Assembly (NCBI RefSeq): GCF_000711955.1
Contig: NZ_KL543998.1
Location: 237,054 to 301,053, forward strand
DNA: 64,000 nucleotides
Direction: 5' to 3'
Origin: Nevskia soli DSM 19509
GTDB lineage: Bacteria > Pseudomonadota > Gammaproteobacteria > Nevskiales > Nevskiaceae
In this document: one piece after another, positions 33,219 through 42,019 of the stretch
Layout of the letters: every line of letters begins with the position of its first letter
How positions within the stretch are numbered: the first letter of the stretch is position 1
Program-made: the position numbers and the translations under genes
Notes under the pieces: model-generated
What the model was told of the DNA's origin: nothing
The model's database searches: none
The model's input: the letters and a program-made list of their open reading frames with translations, nothing else

Positions 33219-36179
33219 TCACATATCCGGACTAGGTCCCTCACCGAATCCCGCCACCCGGTTGCGCCCGCTGCGCTTGGCGTCATACAGCGCCCCATCC
33301 ACCTCATGCACCAGCGCCCACACCGTCTCGTGGGACTGCGGCACGCGCGAGGAATAGCCGACCGAGATGGTGACGCCCACCCCGCTCTCCTCCACCTTGC
33401 TGCGCATGATCTCCGCCACCTCCCGGGCGATGTGCATCTCGGCGCCCGGCAACACCGCGACGAATTCGTCGCCGCCGAAGCGCGCCACCAGGTCCTCGTC
33501 GCGCCGCAGGCAGGAAGTAAGCACCTGGGTCAGCCGCTTCAGCACCTCGTCGCCGGCCAGATGGCCGTGCTGGTCGTTGTATTCCTTGAAGCGGTCGGCG
33601 TCGATCACCAGCACCGACACCGGCCGACCCTGCTCGGCGCAACGCGCCCACACCTCGCTGAGATAATCGTTGAGGCGACGCCGGTTCGGGATCTCGGTGA
33701 GTCCGTCCAGGTGCGCCATCCTGTCCAGGCGCCGATTGACCGATTCCAGCTCCAGCGTGCGCGTCCGCACCACTTCCTCCAGCCGGAACTTCTCCAGCGC
33801 CAGCCGCCGCGTGCGCAGCCGCGCCGCCAGCAGCCCGGCGAAGACCGCGACGAAACCGATCAGCAGCAGTTCCAGCCATCGTCCCGTGGAAGTATTGAAC
33901 CAGGGCTCCGCCACGGTGAAGCGATACGGCACGATCTCGCTGATGTTGCCGTAGCTGTCCCGCGCGCGCGCCTCGAAGCGGTATTCGCCCGGCGGCAGGC
34001 GGCGATAGGTATAGGTGCGCGATTCGGACCAGTCGCCGAAGTGCCGGTCGAAGCCTTCCAGGCACACCTGGTAACGCACCTCGCCGACGCTGCGATAGTC
34101 CGGCAGGGCGATATGGAAACGCATGGCCAGTTGCAGCTGCGCGTAGCGCGGCGGCGCTTCCGGCCGCAGCGGCAAGGCCTGCGGCTGATCGCCTTCGTCC
34201 AGGTGCTCGACCGAGCGCAACTGCACCACCGGATCGGCATGACCACCCGCGGGCGCCGCCGCGTCGTGGCGCAACACCTCGCCGTTGGCGGCGAACAAGG
34301 CGGTGCCATCACCTTCGAAGCTGTGCGACTCCAGCGCGCCATGCAGGATGTTGCCCAGCTCTTCCCGCCGCCACGCGCCCCCTGCGGGGCGATGATAGAT
34401 ATGGTTGTAGCTGTAGGCCCATTGATCGCCGTCCGGCGCCAGCGCCAGGGTCAATTCCTCGTCTTTCCGGCGCAGGCCTTCAAGTCCATCCAGATCGGTG
34501 CGCTCGAAGCGGCCGCCGCTCCAGCGATAGATGCCGGCCGCGGTGGCAGCCAGGCGCGCGCCATCGGCCCAGTCCGTCACCGTGGCGGCCGACAGGCGGC
34601 CGTAGCCGATGCCCTCGGCCGCGCCGAAGCCCTGCAACCCGACGATCCGCGAGTCATCGTCGGCCAATCGGAGGCGATGCACGCCGCCGCGATCCGAACC
34701 GACCAGCAACTCATGCGGCCCCAGTTCGACCAGGCTGCCGACGCGCGTGGTCTCCAGATCCGCCGCATTGAGCTTGAGGCGCCACTGCCCCGCTTCCCGC
34801 CGCAGCACGGCAAAGCCCGTTTCGGTGCCGACGTACACCACATCCGCATCGAAACGGGAGCGGCGCAGCAGGAATGGCGCGACCCGGGTCTCGAACAGGT
34901 TGACGGCGCGATCGCCCTGCACCAGCTTGATGTTGTAGGTCTCGGCCAGCAAGGCGCTGTGCTGATCCAGCGGCAGCAGATCCCAGCCTTCGAAATCGGT
35001 CCAGCCGAGACGGTGGAACGCCGCACCACCGCCTTGCGCCTGGTAAACCCCCGCATCGGTCAGCGCCAGCCAGCGCTCGCCCCAGCGGGCGATGCGATGC
35101 ACCCCGCCGTTGAGTCCGGTCTGCGGGCGGATCACACTCCACGGCGTGGGCCAGGCGACATGGAACACGGCGAGATTGCTGAGCGTCAGCAGCCCGCCAT
35201 CCGCGGCCTGCACGATACCGTTGAGCGCGCTGTCGTCGACCCGCACACTGCGCACGCTGCGGCGAACCGGATCGTACAGATGCAGCTGCCCGTCCTGCCC
35301 CGCCAAGGCGATGCTGCCATCCGCCAGCTCGCGCCCCATCATCAGGAACGAGGACGCCGGAAAGCCGGCCGGCATGGCGTAGTCGCTCACCCGCCCATCG
35401 CGGAATTCACGCCAGCGCCCATCGCGGGCCAGGGTCAGCAGGCCGCCATCGGGCAGATGCAGGAACTGGTACACCAGGTCCTTCAGCGGCTCGCTGCCCG
35501 GCACCGGTTCCCAGTCGCCGTCCTTGAGCCGCTTCAGGCCCTGCTCGCGGAACTGCACCAGCACCTCGCCATGGGATTCGACGATGGTCCCGTAGTGCTG
35601 CGGATAGCGCCATAGCCGCACCGCCTGCGTCTCCGGCACATACTGGAACAGCTGCGACAGCGCCATGAAAAACACTCCCTGCGGCGACACCAGGATGTTC
35701 CAGACGTCGTCGAAGGTCTCGCCGTGCAACTGCTCCCGGTACAGCGCGGTGAGGTCATGGAACTGCGCCGCGCCCAGGGCATCACGCTCCAGGTAACCGA
35801 ATAACCCATAGCCGCCGACATAGATGCGCCCATGCCCGTCATCAGCCAGCGAGCGCACCATGTCGCCATTGGGCAGGCGGATCAGCTGCCAGCGCACCCC
35901 GTCGAAGCTCAGCACGCCATTGGTGGCGGCGACGTAGACCACCCCGGCGCCGTCCTGGGCAATGTCGAAGGTCTGCGGATAGACGTCGATGTTCGGCGCG
36001 AAGCGGGTAATCGGCGGGTCGCCCAGGGGCGCCGCGCAGGAGGCTCCGGCCCCCAGCAGCAAGGGCAGCAACAGGCACGGCAGTACGGCGTTGCGGCGCC
36101 ACCAGCCCGCGCTGCGGACGTCCCTGTCGCCCCGGGCGCGGCACCACCACGGCAGGCGGCACAGCCGGACAGCGAACAT
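33219..36179 (-). CDS. membrane-anchored diguanylate cyclase with periplasmic propeller sensor
   Basis: A 986-residue sensor. Order: N-terminal signal anchor (about 29-48), two-component-regulator-type beta-propeller repeats (about 60-640; repeated DGxGRIYVGG-like blades), a Y_Y_Y domain (about 690-760, YTYRRLPPGEYRFEARARD), a transmembrane helix (about 771-792), a short coiled coil and a GGDEF domain (about 830-980). The active site GGDEF at 902-906 is intact and an RxxD inhibitory site (RDED) lies five residues before it, so it should make c-di-GMP with product inhibition. AAGGGGA precedes the ATG at 36179. It is divergent from htpG. Confidence 0.93.
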   Translation of the reverse strand: MFAVRLCRLPWWCRARGDRDVRSAGWWRRNAVLPCLLLPLLLGAGASCAAPLGDPPITRFAPNIDVYPQTFDIAQDGAGVVYVAATNGVLSFDGVRWQLIRLPNGDMVRSLADDGHGRIYVGGYGLFGYLERDALGAAQFHDLTALYREQLHGETFDDVWNILVSPQGVFFMALSQLFQYVPETQAVRLWRYPQHYGTIVESHGEVLVQFREQGLKRLKDGDWEPVPGSEPLKDLVYQFLHLPDGGLLTLARDGRWREFRDGRVSDYAMPAGFPASSFLMMGRELADGSIALAGQDGQLHLYDPVRRSVRSVRVDDSALNGIVQAADGGLLTLSNLAVFHVAWPTPWSVIRPQTGLNGGVHRIARWGERWLALTDAGVYQAQGGGAAFHRLGWTDFEGWDLLPLDQHSALLAETYNIKLVQGDRAVNLFETRVAPFLLRRSRFDADVVYVGTETGFAVLRREAGQWRLKLNAADLETTRVGSLVELGPHELLVGSDRGGVHRLRLADDDSRIVGLQGFGAAEGIGYGRLSAATVTDWADGARLAATAAGIYRWSGGRFERTDLDGLEGLRRKDEELTLALAPDGDQWAYSYNHIYHRPAGGAWRREELGNILHGALESHSFEGDGTALFAANGEVLRHDAAAPAGGHADPVVQLRSVEHLDEGDQPQALPLRPEAPPRYAQLQLAMRFHIALPDYRSVGEVRYQVCLEGFDRHFGDWSESRTYTYRRLPPGEYRFEARARDSYGNISEIVPYRFTVAEPWFNTSTGRWLELLLIGFVAVFAGLLAARLRTRRLALEKFRLEEVVRTRTLELESVNRRLDRMAHLDGLTEIPNRRRLNDYLSEVWARCAEQGRPVSVLVIDADRFKEYNDQHGHLAGDEVLKRLTQVLTSCLRRDEDLVARFGGDEFVAVLPGAEMHIAREVAEIMRSKVEESGVGVTISVGYSSRVPQSHETVWALVHEVDGALYDAKRSGRNRVAGFGEGPSPDM

Positions 36180-36270
36180 CGATCCCCTTCTTGTATATTC
36201 TGCGGCCCGCCGATGGCGGGCCTGATGCAAGCCTAGCCCCGGCGGCAGGGGTCGGCAACCGGTCCAAGCC

Positions 36271-36298
36271 CTTGAATTTGGCCGATCCGAGCCCTAAT
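36271..36298 (+). promoter_or_regulatory. sigma-32 (RpoH) heat-shock promoter for htpG
   Basis: CTTGAAT (36271-36277) and CCCTAAT (36292-36298) are separated by 14 bases, close to the RpoH consensus CTTGAAA-N11-16-CCCATNT. The -10 element is about 45 bases before the htpG ATG. Confidence 0.7.
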
Positions 36299-36343
36299 TG
36301 AGTACTGGGTCACGTTACAACCACCAATCCACCAAACACGCCA

Positions 36344-38206
36344 ATGACGACTGAAACACGGGAATTCCAGGCCGAAACCCGCCAGGTGCTGCGCCTGGTG
36401 ATCCATTCGCTCTACTCGCACAAGGAAATCTTCCTGCGTGAGCTCATTTCCAACGCCTCCGACGCCTGCGAAAAGCTGCGCTTCGAAGCCCTGGCCAAAC
36501 CGGACCTGATGGGCGGCGACACCCTGCGCATCGAGCTGATCCCGGATGCCGGCGCCGGCACCCTGACCATCAAGGACAACGGCATCGGCATGAGCCGCGA
36601 CGAGGTGATCGAAAACCTCGGGACCATCGCCCGCTCCGGCACCAGGAAATTCCTCGAAGCCCTCAGCGGCAACGAGGCGAAGGACACCCAGCTGATCGGC
36701 CAGTTCGGCGTCGGCTTCTACTCCGCCTTCATCGTCGCCGAGCGCGTCAGCGTGCTGACCAAGCGCAGCGACGGCGAAGGCGTGCGCTGGGACTCCGACG
36801 GCGAAGGCGCCTACGACATCCAGCCGCACCACAAGGCCGACCGCGGCACCGAGGTGATCCTGCACCTGCGCCAGGACGACAAGGAATTTCTCCAGCCGGA
36901 GCGTCTGCGCCACCTGGTGCAGAAATACTCCGACCACCTCGGCCTGCCCATCGTGCTCGTCCACGACGGCAAGGAGGAAACCCTCAACCAGGCCCGCGCC
37001 TTCTGGACCCGCCCCAAATCCGAACTCAAGGACGAGGATTACCAGGCCTTCTACAAGCACCTCAGCCACGACTGGGAAGATGCCCGCGCCTGGGCCCACC
37101 ACAAGGTCGAAGGCAACCTCGAATACACCTCCCTGCTCTACCTCCCCAAGCGCGCCCCGATGGACCTGTACGAGCGCGAGCCCTCGCACGGCGTGCAGCT
37201 CTACGTGAAGCGCGTCTTCATCATGGACAAGGCGGCCGAACTGCTGCCGCCCTGGTTGCGCTTCATGCGCGGCCTGGTGGACAGCGCCGACCTGCCGCTC
37301 AACGTCTCGCGCGAGCTGCTGCAGAACAACCGCACCGTCGAGAAGATCCGCTCAGCCCTGGTCAAGCGCTCGCTCGACCTGCTCGAAGACCTCGCCGCCA
37401 ACAAGCCCGAGGAATACGCGGAATTCTGGAAGACCTTCGGCGCCGTGCTGAAGGAAGGCATCATCGAGGACGAGGGCCAGAAAGAGCGCATCGCCAAGCT
37501 CCTGCGCTTCAACTCCACCACCACCGAAGCCGACGCCACCACCTCGCTGGCCGACTACGTCGCCCGCATGAAGCCGGAGCAGAAGGCGATCTACTTCCTC
37601 ACCGCCGACAGCCTCTCCGCCGCGCGCAACAGCCCGCACCTGGAAGGCTTCCGCGGCAAGGGCTATGAGGTCCTGCTGCTGACCGATCGCGTCGACGAAT
37701 GGGTCACCACCCACCTGCGCGAGTTCGAAGGCAAGAAACTCGACAGCGTGGCCAGCGCCGCCGCCGACGTCGAATCGGTGATCGACACGCCGGAAAAAGC
37801 CGCCGCCGAGTCCGCCTACAAGGACATCCTGGAGCGCCTGCAGAAAACCCTCGCCGGCAAGATCAGCGCCGCCAAGGTCTCCGGCCGCCTCACCGAGTCC
37901 CCCGCCTGCCTGGTCTCCGGCGAAAACGACATCTCCCTGCGCATGGCCCGCATGCTCAAGCAGGCAGGCCAGGCCAACCCCTTCGGCAGCCTGCCGATCC
38001 TGGAGCTGAACACGCAGCATCCCTTGGTACAGCGCCTCAAGGACGCCCAGGACGAAACCGCCTTCACCGACCTGGCCCAGCTGCTGCACGGCCAGGCCGT
38101 GCTGGCCGAAGGCGGCCAGCTGGAAGATCCCGCGGCCTTCGTCCGGCAGATCAACAAGCTGATGCTGGAAGGCCTGTCGGAGAAGCCGAAGATCCTGCTG
38201 GGATAA
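36344..38206 (+). CDS. htpG: molecular chaperone HtpG (Hsp90)
   Basis: A 620-residue cytoplasmic Hsp90 ATPase chaperone. GHKL ATP-site motifs are present: LISNASDACEKLRFEAL, the IKDNGIGMSRDEVIENLGTIARSGT lid region and QFGVGFYSAFIVA. The middle domain carries LPLNVSRELLQNNRTVEKIR with the catalytic-loop Arg, and the C-terminal dimerisation domain is complete. Length is typical. It starts at the ATG 36344, has a recognisable sigma-32 promoter upstream and a GC hairpin (38214-38246) after the stop. Confidence 0.97.
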   Translation: MTTETREFQAETRQVLRLVIHSLYSHKEIFLRELISNASDACEKLRFEALAKPDLMGGDTLRIELIPDAGAGTLTIKDNGIGMSRDEVIENLGTIARSGTRKFLEALSGNEAKDTQLIGQFGVGFYSAFIVAERVSVLTKRSDGEGVRWDSDGEGAYDIQPHHKADRGTEVILHLRQDDKEFLQPERLRHLVQKYSDHLGLPIVLVHDGKEETLNQARAFWTRPKSELKDEDYQAFYKHLSHDWEDARAWAHHKVEGNLEYTSLLYLPKRAPMDLYEREPSHGVQLYVKRVFIMDKAAELLPPWLRFMRGLVDSADLPLNVSRELLQNNRTVEKIRSALVKRSLDLLEDLAANKPEEYAEFWKTFGAVLKEGIIEDEGQKERIAKLLRFNSTTTEADATTSLADYVARMKPEQKAIYFLTADSLSAARNSPHLEGFRGKGYEVLLLTDRVDEWVTTHLREFEGKKLDSVASAAADVESVIDTPEKAAAESAYKDILERLQKTLAGKISAAKVSGRLTESPACLVSGENDISLRMARMLKQAGQANPFGSLPILELNTQHPLVQRLKDAQDETAFTDLAQLLHGQAVLAEGGQLEDPAAFVRQINKLMLEGLSEKPKILLG

Positions 38207-38510
38207 CGAACACGGCCTCTCCCTGCTCCACGCGCGGGGAGAGGCCGCTGTACAGGCGCGTTGCGCTGAAGGTCTGGTGGGCGTCCTGCTGATCCGTCAC
38301 CGTCTCACCGGTCTTCGCATCCAGCTCGACAAACCACTGCACCTTGTTGGGATTTTTCGGCAAAGCCCGTTACAGGTAACGCTCGCCCATCTTGTCCAGC
38401 GCCGCATGCTCCACCGTGCTGCCCGGGTGCCGGGCGGAAAGCTTACAAATACCCGTCGATTACGTCATCGCCCCGAGCGTCAGCAGGCTGCTGCCCATCG
38501 AGCGTTACGC
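38207..38510. other. htpG-ars intergenic region with hairpin and possible ORF remnant
   Basis: Just after htpG is a 10-bp inverted repeat GGCCTCTCCC/GGGAGAGGCC (38214-38223/38237-38246) that may terminate htpG, though it lacks a T-tract. A minus-strand open frame (38151-38363, 70 residues, core VQWFVELDAKTGETVTDQQD) overlaps the htpG end; it may be a remnant of a small exported-protein gene but has no clear start or family. Nothing else is seen. Confidence 0.4.
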
Positions 38511-38987
38511 TCAAATCTGGCCAATAGCATTGAGTCTCCGCTGCAATTCCGACCGCTGCAGCGAATCGAGCGGCGTTTCGATCAACAATTGCACGCGGCG
38601 GCGCAGCGCCGCATAGGCATCGCGGAAGTCCGCCGCCGTATGCGGATCGGGCACTCCCCAGTGCGCCTTGAGCGGCTGGCCGGGATAGTACGGACATTGC
38701 TCACCCGCAGCCTGATCGCAAACGGTAATGACCAGATGAATGGGCGGCGCTCCTGGCGCCGAAAACTCGTCCCAACTCTTGCTGCGCGCACCCTCCGTGG
38801 AAATGCCTTCGGCGCCGAGGAGCGCCAGCGCCAGTGGATTCGGCTCTCCCTTGGGGAAGCTGCCGGCAGAATAGGCGTGGAACCGGCCATCCGCTCGCGA
38901 AAGATGATTGAGCGTTGCCTCCGCGAGGATGGAGCGCGCCGAATTTCCGGTGCACAGGAAAAGCACATTGAAGGGCGAAGATGTCAT
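38511..38987 (-). CDS. arsC: arsenate reductase, low-molecular-weight phosphatase (thioredoxin) type
   Basis: A 158-residue ArsC reducing arsenate to arsenite. The P-loop CTGNSARS holds the nucleophile Cys12 and Arg18 (CX5R), and the downstream FLGPD-equivalent region reads VCDQAAGEQCPYYPGQP with the resolving cysteines. It is the last gene of the minus-strand ars operon, 27 bases after acr3. Its paralogue forms the C-terminal half of the fusion at 40109. Confidence 0.9.
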   Translation of the reverse strand: MTSSPFNVLFLCTGNSARSILAEATLNHLSRADGRFHAYSAGSFPKGEPNPLALALLGAEGISTEGARSKSWDEFSAPGAPPIHLVITVCDQAAGEQCPYYPGQPLKAHWGVPDPHTAADFRDAYAALRRRVQLLIETPLDSLQRSELQRRLNAIGQI

Positions 38988-39014
38988 GCCTGGCTCGAAT
39001 TGAAGCAGAAGCGA

Positions 39015-40112
39015 CTATGAAGATTGGCGTGCCTTGCCGGCTTCGTACCAGGGCTTGGAGGCGTTGACCACCCGAACCACCAGCAGCATGACCGGCACCT
39101 CGATCAGGACCCCCACCACGGTGGCCAATGCGGCGCCGGAGTTGAATCCAAACAGGCTGATGGCCGCGGCCACCGCCAACTCGAAGAAATTGCTGGCGCC
39201 GATCAATGCCGACGGGCAGGCCACCGAATGCTTTTCGCCGGCCAACCGGTTGAGGCCGTAAGCCAGCGCCGAATTGAAGAACACCTGGATCAGGATCGGC
39301 ACGGCAAGCAGTGCGATCACCAGCGGCTGCTTCAGGATCGCCTGCCCCTGGAAAGCGAACAGCAGCACAAGCGTGGTCAGCAATGCGCCGATCGACCAGG
39401 GCCCGATCTTCGCCAGCGCGGCATCGAATTTCGCCTGGCCCTGGCGCAGCAGGGCGCGGCGGATGATCTGGGCAATGATGACCGGGATGACGATGTACAG
39501 GACGACCGAGGTCAGCAAGGTGGCCCAGGGAACGGTGATGCTGGAAATACCCAGCAGCAGGCCAACGATGGGCGCGAAAGCGAACACCATGATGGAATCG
39601 TTGAGCGCCACTTGTGACAGCGTGAACAGCGGGTCGCCATTGGTGAGACGGCTCCAGACGAACACCATCGCCGTGCAAGGCGCTGCGGCGAGCAGAATCA
39701 GGCCGGCGACATAGCTGTCGATCTGGTCCGCGGGCAGGTAGGCCGCGAACAGGTGCCGCAGGAACAGCCAGCCGAGGAAGGCCATCGAAAACGGCTTGAC
39801 CAGCCAGTTCACGAACAGGGTCACGCCGATGCCGCGGATATGCTGGCGCACCTGATGCAGCGCACTGAAGTCCACCTTCAACAGCATCGGAATGATCATC
39901 ACCCAGATCAGCAGGCCGACCGGCAGGTTCACCTCGGCGATCGCGATACGGCCGATGGCCTGAAATGCGCCGGGCAGCACCTGTCCCAGCGCAATGCCGA
40001 CGACGATGCAAAGGAATACCCAGACGGTGAGATAGCGTTCGAACACGCTCATCGCCGCCCCTGATTCCGGCGTGGCCGGAGCATCGATCCGCGTAGACAT
40101 ATCGTGATTCAT
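39015..40112 (-). CDS. acr3: arsenite efflux transporter ACR3
   Basis: A 365-residue inner-membrane arsenite carrier of the ACR3/bile-acid transporter superfamily, about ten transmembrane helices. Family segments include FERYLTVWVFLCIVVGIALG, the AAPCTAMVFVWSRLTNGDP helix with the conserved arsenite-binding Cys, and NRLAGEKHSVACPSALIGASNFFELAVA. The ATG at 40112 overlaps the stop of the upstream fusion gene as ATGA, so translational coupling supports this start over 40100. Confidence 0.93.
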   Translation of the reverse strand: MNHDMSTRIDAPATPESGAAMSVFERYLTVWVFLCIVVGIALGQVLPGAFQAIGRIAIAEVNLPVGLLIWVMIIPMLLKVDFSALHQVRQHIRGIGVTLFVNWLVKPFSMAFLGWLFLRHLFAAYLPADQIDSYVAGLILLAAAPCTAMVFVWSRLTNGDPLFTLSQVALNDSIMVFAFAPIVGLLLGISSITVPWATLLTSVVLYIVIPVIIAQIIRRALLRQGQAKFDAALAKIGPWSIGALLTTLVLLFAFQGQAILKQPLVIALLAVPILIQVFFNSALAYGLNRLAGEKHSVACPSALIGASNFFELAVAAAISLFGFNSGAALATVVGVLIEVPVMLLVVRVVNASKPWYEAGKARQSS

Positions 40113-41038
40113 TCCTTGCCGATTTCCCGAAGACGCTGCTCCAGCGCCATGCCGGCAATCGAATCAAATGGGAGGTTGGTGAACAGGTCGATGCGACGCT
40201 TGAGGACCAGGAAAGCATCCGAGAACGCCCTGCGCCTGGTGTCGTCGCTGCCCTCGGCCTCCACCGGGTCCGGCACGCCCCAGTGCGCCGTCATCGGCTG
40301 GCCCGGCCATAACGGGCACTGCTCGCCGGCGGCCTTGTCGCAGACCGTGAAGACAAAATCGAGAGGCGGCGCATCCGCCTGGGCGAATTCGTCCCAGCTC
40401 TTGCTGCGCAGGCCATCCGTCGGGAGTCTGAACTCCTCGAGCAATTGCACCGCAAAGGGATGGGGCTTGTCCCTCGGATGGCTGCCGGCAGAATAGGCGC
40501 GGAATCGGCCGCGACCGGAGAGATGGTTCAGGATCGCCTCGGCCATGATGGAACGTGCCGAATTGCCGGTGCACAGGAACAGCACATTGAACGGCCTGGG
40601 GGCCAAAGCTTTCACCATGAAGAAAGACGACGAGGGACAGAGGCTGGAAAACTGCGCTGTTTCCCGGATGGACACCGGCGCCTGATCGCGCGGCGCGTGC
40701 TGGTAACCCAAGGCGGCGAAATAATGGTGGGCCGTCGTCGTCAGCAGGTAGAGCGACCGTATGCCGCGCTCCCGGGCCAGGTCCTCGGCAGCGCGCACCA
40801 TCCGCCGCCCGATGCCGCCGCCGCGCAGCGAATCCGCTACCGCCAGCGAGCGCAGCAGGGCTGTATCCCCGGCAGGCTCCAGACCAACCACGGCAAGCAG
40901 GGACGCACCTTCACGAAGTACCAGGAAGTGCTCAAGCAATAGCGGCGTAACATCGGCAGTCGGCAGACCCGATGCTTCGAGCAGGCGTCTGATGTCCGCC
41001 TCATCGGCGGCCCTGGCGGGGACGATAGGCACGGCCAA
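40109..41038 (-). CDS. ArsN2 GNAT acetyltransferase-ArsC arsenate reductase fusion
   Basis: A 309-residue two-domain protein. Residues 1-130 are a GNAT acetyltransferase of the ArsN2 type, with the acetyl-CoA loop SLRGGGIGRRMV and the C-terminal HHYFAALGYQHAPRDQAP. After a short linker, residues about 141-309 are a low-molecular-weight-phosphatase ArsC with P-loop CTGNSARS (Cys156-Ser163) and ECPLWPGQP-like cysteine region. ArsN2 and this ArsC are normally separate genes. The frame begins with TTG at 41038 directly after the TGA of a small Cys-Cys frame (41039), hinting at coupling; an in-frame GTG is at 41032. It overlaps acr3 by 4 bases. Confidence 0.88.
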   Translation of the reverse strand: MAVPIVPARAADEADIRRLLEASGLPTADVTPLLLEHFLVLREGASLLAVVGLEPAGDTALLRSLAVADSLRGGGIGRRMVRAAEDLARERGIRSLYLLTTTAHHYFAALGYQHAPRDQAPVSIRETAQFSSLCPSSSFFMVKALAPRPFNVLFLCTGNSARSIMAEAILNHLSGRGRFRAYSAGSHPRDKPHPFAVQLLEEFRLPTDGLRSKSWDEFAQADAPPLDFVFTVCDKAAGEQCPLWPGQPMTAHWGVPDPVEAEGSDDTRRRAFSDAFLVLKRRIDLFTNLPFDSIAGMALEQRLREIGKE

Positions 41039-41143
41039 TCAGCTGCAGCAACCCGCCGGCTTTGGGCGCGGCGCGAAACTCACCGGAAGCTCGGGCGCGC
41101 AGCAAACCGCCGCTGCCGGCCCCGCCGCATGCGCACCGAACAC
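41039..41143 (-). CDS. possible 34-residue Cys-Cys peptide in the ars operon
   Basis: A short frame with GTG start at 41143 encodes 34 residues with two vicinal Cys pairs (AVCCAPELP and AGCCS at the very end). Its TGA is immediately followed by the TTG of the arsN-arsC fusion. The ArsR gene ends 29 bases upstream of the GTG. Vicinal cysteines bind arsenite in other ars proteins, so the peptide is worth noting, but there is no Shine-Dalgarno and coding status is uncertain. Confidence 0.3.
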   Translation of the reverse strand: MFGAHAAGPAAAVCCAPELPVSFAPRPKPAGCCS

Positions 41144-41171
41144 GGAAATGTCGCCGAGTGTGTGAAACGTT

Positions 41172-41531
41172 TCATGCAGGCACCTTCTTGCGGCTGGCAG
41201 TGCTGGATTTCGTCTGTGGGGCGCAGCCCACACCGCAGGCTTCCGGCTGGCCGCGACAGCAGTTTTCGGTCAGGTAGGCGATCAATCCGTTCATGGACTC
41301 GTAGTTCGCCGAGTACCAGATGAAGCGGCTCTCCTGGCGGCTGGAGACCAGGCCGGCGTGGCTCAGTTCCTTGAGGTGGAACGACAGCGTCGCCGCCGGC
41401 ACCCCCAGGGCCTCGCCGATGCGGCCGACGGTCATCCCCTCGGGACCCGCTTCGACCAGGTAGCGGAACACGGCGAGCCGGGTTTCCTGGGCGAGCGCGG
41501 ACAAGGCAGCCAGTGCGGATTTCATTTCCAT
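41172..41531 (-). CDS. arsR: ArsR/SmtB family arsenic-responsive repressor
   Basis: A 119-residue winged-helix repressor. The DNA-binding region VGRIGEALGVPAATLSFHLKELSHAGLV is at about residues 33-60, followed by the wing QESRFIWYSANYES. Metalloid ligands are likely the C-terminal cysteines NCCRGQPEACGVGC rather than the ELCVCDL box of E. coli ArsR, as in Acidithiobacillus-type ArsR. The start is uncertain (41531 or 41525); both lie at the edge of a perfect palindrome that is surely its operator. Confidence 0.92.
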   Translation of the reverse strand: MEMKSALAALSALAQETRLAVFRYLVEAGPEGMTVGRIGEALGVPAATLSFHLKELSHAGLVSSRQESRFIWYSANYESMNGLIAYLTENCCRGQPEACGVGCAPQTKSSTASRKKVPA

Positions 41532-41555
41532 GTTTCCATGATTATGGAAACATGG
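41528..41555. promoter_or_regulatory. ArsR operator
   Basis: A perfect 12-bp inverted repeat (arm CCATGTTTCCAT, 4-base spacer) overlaps the arsR start and sits between arsR and the divergent arsC/arsH genes, so it can repress both directions. Confidence 0.85.
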
Positions 41556-41596
41556 GATGATGTCAACCACTCCCTCCCATCTTCCATGGCGCCCGC

Positions 41597-42019
41597 ATGA
41601 GCCCGATCACCATTTACCACAACCCCAAATGCGGCACCTCCCGCAATGTGCTGGGCCTGATCCGCAACTCCGGCGTGGAGCCGGAAATCGTCGAATACCT
41701 CGTCACGCCGCCCAGCCGCGAAACCCTGCGCGGACTCATCGCGGCCATGAACGTCCCGGTACGCGAGGTGCTGCGCAAGAAAGGCACGCCCTATGAGGAT
41801 CTGGGCCTGGACGATCCGAAATGGACCGATGACGAACTGCTGGATTTCATGATGGCGCACCCGATCCTGATCAACCGCCCCATCGTGGTGACGCCCCTGG
41901 GTACCCGTCTGTGCCGCCCCTCGGAAGCGGTGCTGGAGATCCTGCCGCAGCCGCAGCGCGGCGCCTTCTCCAAGGAAGACGGCGAAGCCGTGGTAAACGC
42001 GGAGGGCAAGCGTGTCTGA
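41597..42019 (+). CDS. arsC: arsenate reductase, glutaredoxin (ArsC/Spx fold) type
   Basis: A 140-residue glutaredoxin-dependent arsenate reductase. The catalytic Cys12 is in [10 protein letters not shown] and the C-terminal arsenate-site segment is [22 protein letters not shown]. It is the third arsenate reductase of the locus and the only one of this type. The start follows the ArsR operator by about 40 bases, and its end overlaps arsH by 8 bases. Confidence 0.94.
   Translation: MSPITIYHNPKCGTSRNVLGLIRNSGVEPEIVEYLVTPPSRETLRGLIAAMNVPVREVLRKKGTPYEDLGLDDPKWTDDELLDFMMAHPILINRPIVVTPLGTRLCRPSEAVLEILPQPQRGAFSKEDGEAVVNAEGKRV

Noticed and set aside
33306..35615. 769-codon plus-strand open frame
   Set aside because: Antisense to the diguanylate cyclase.
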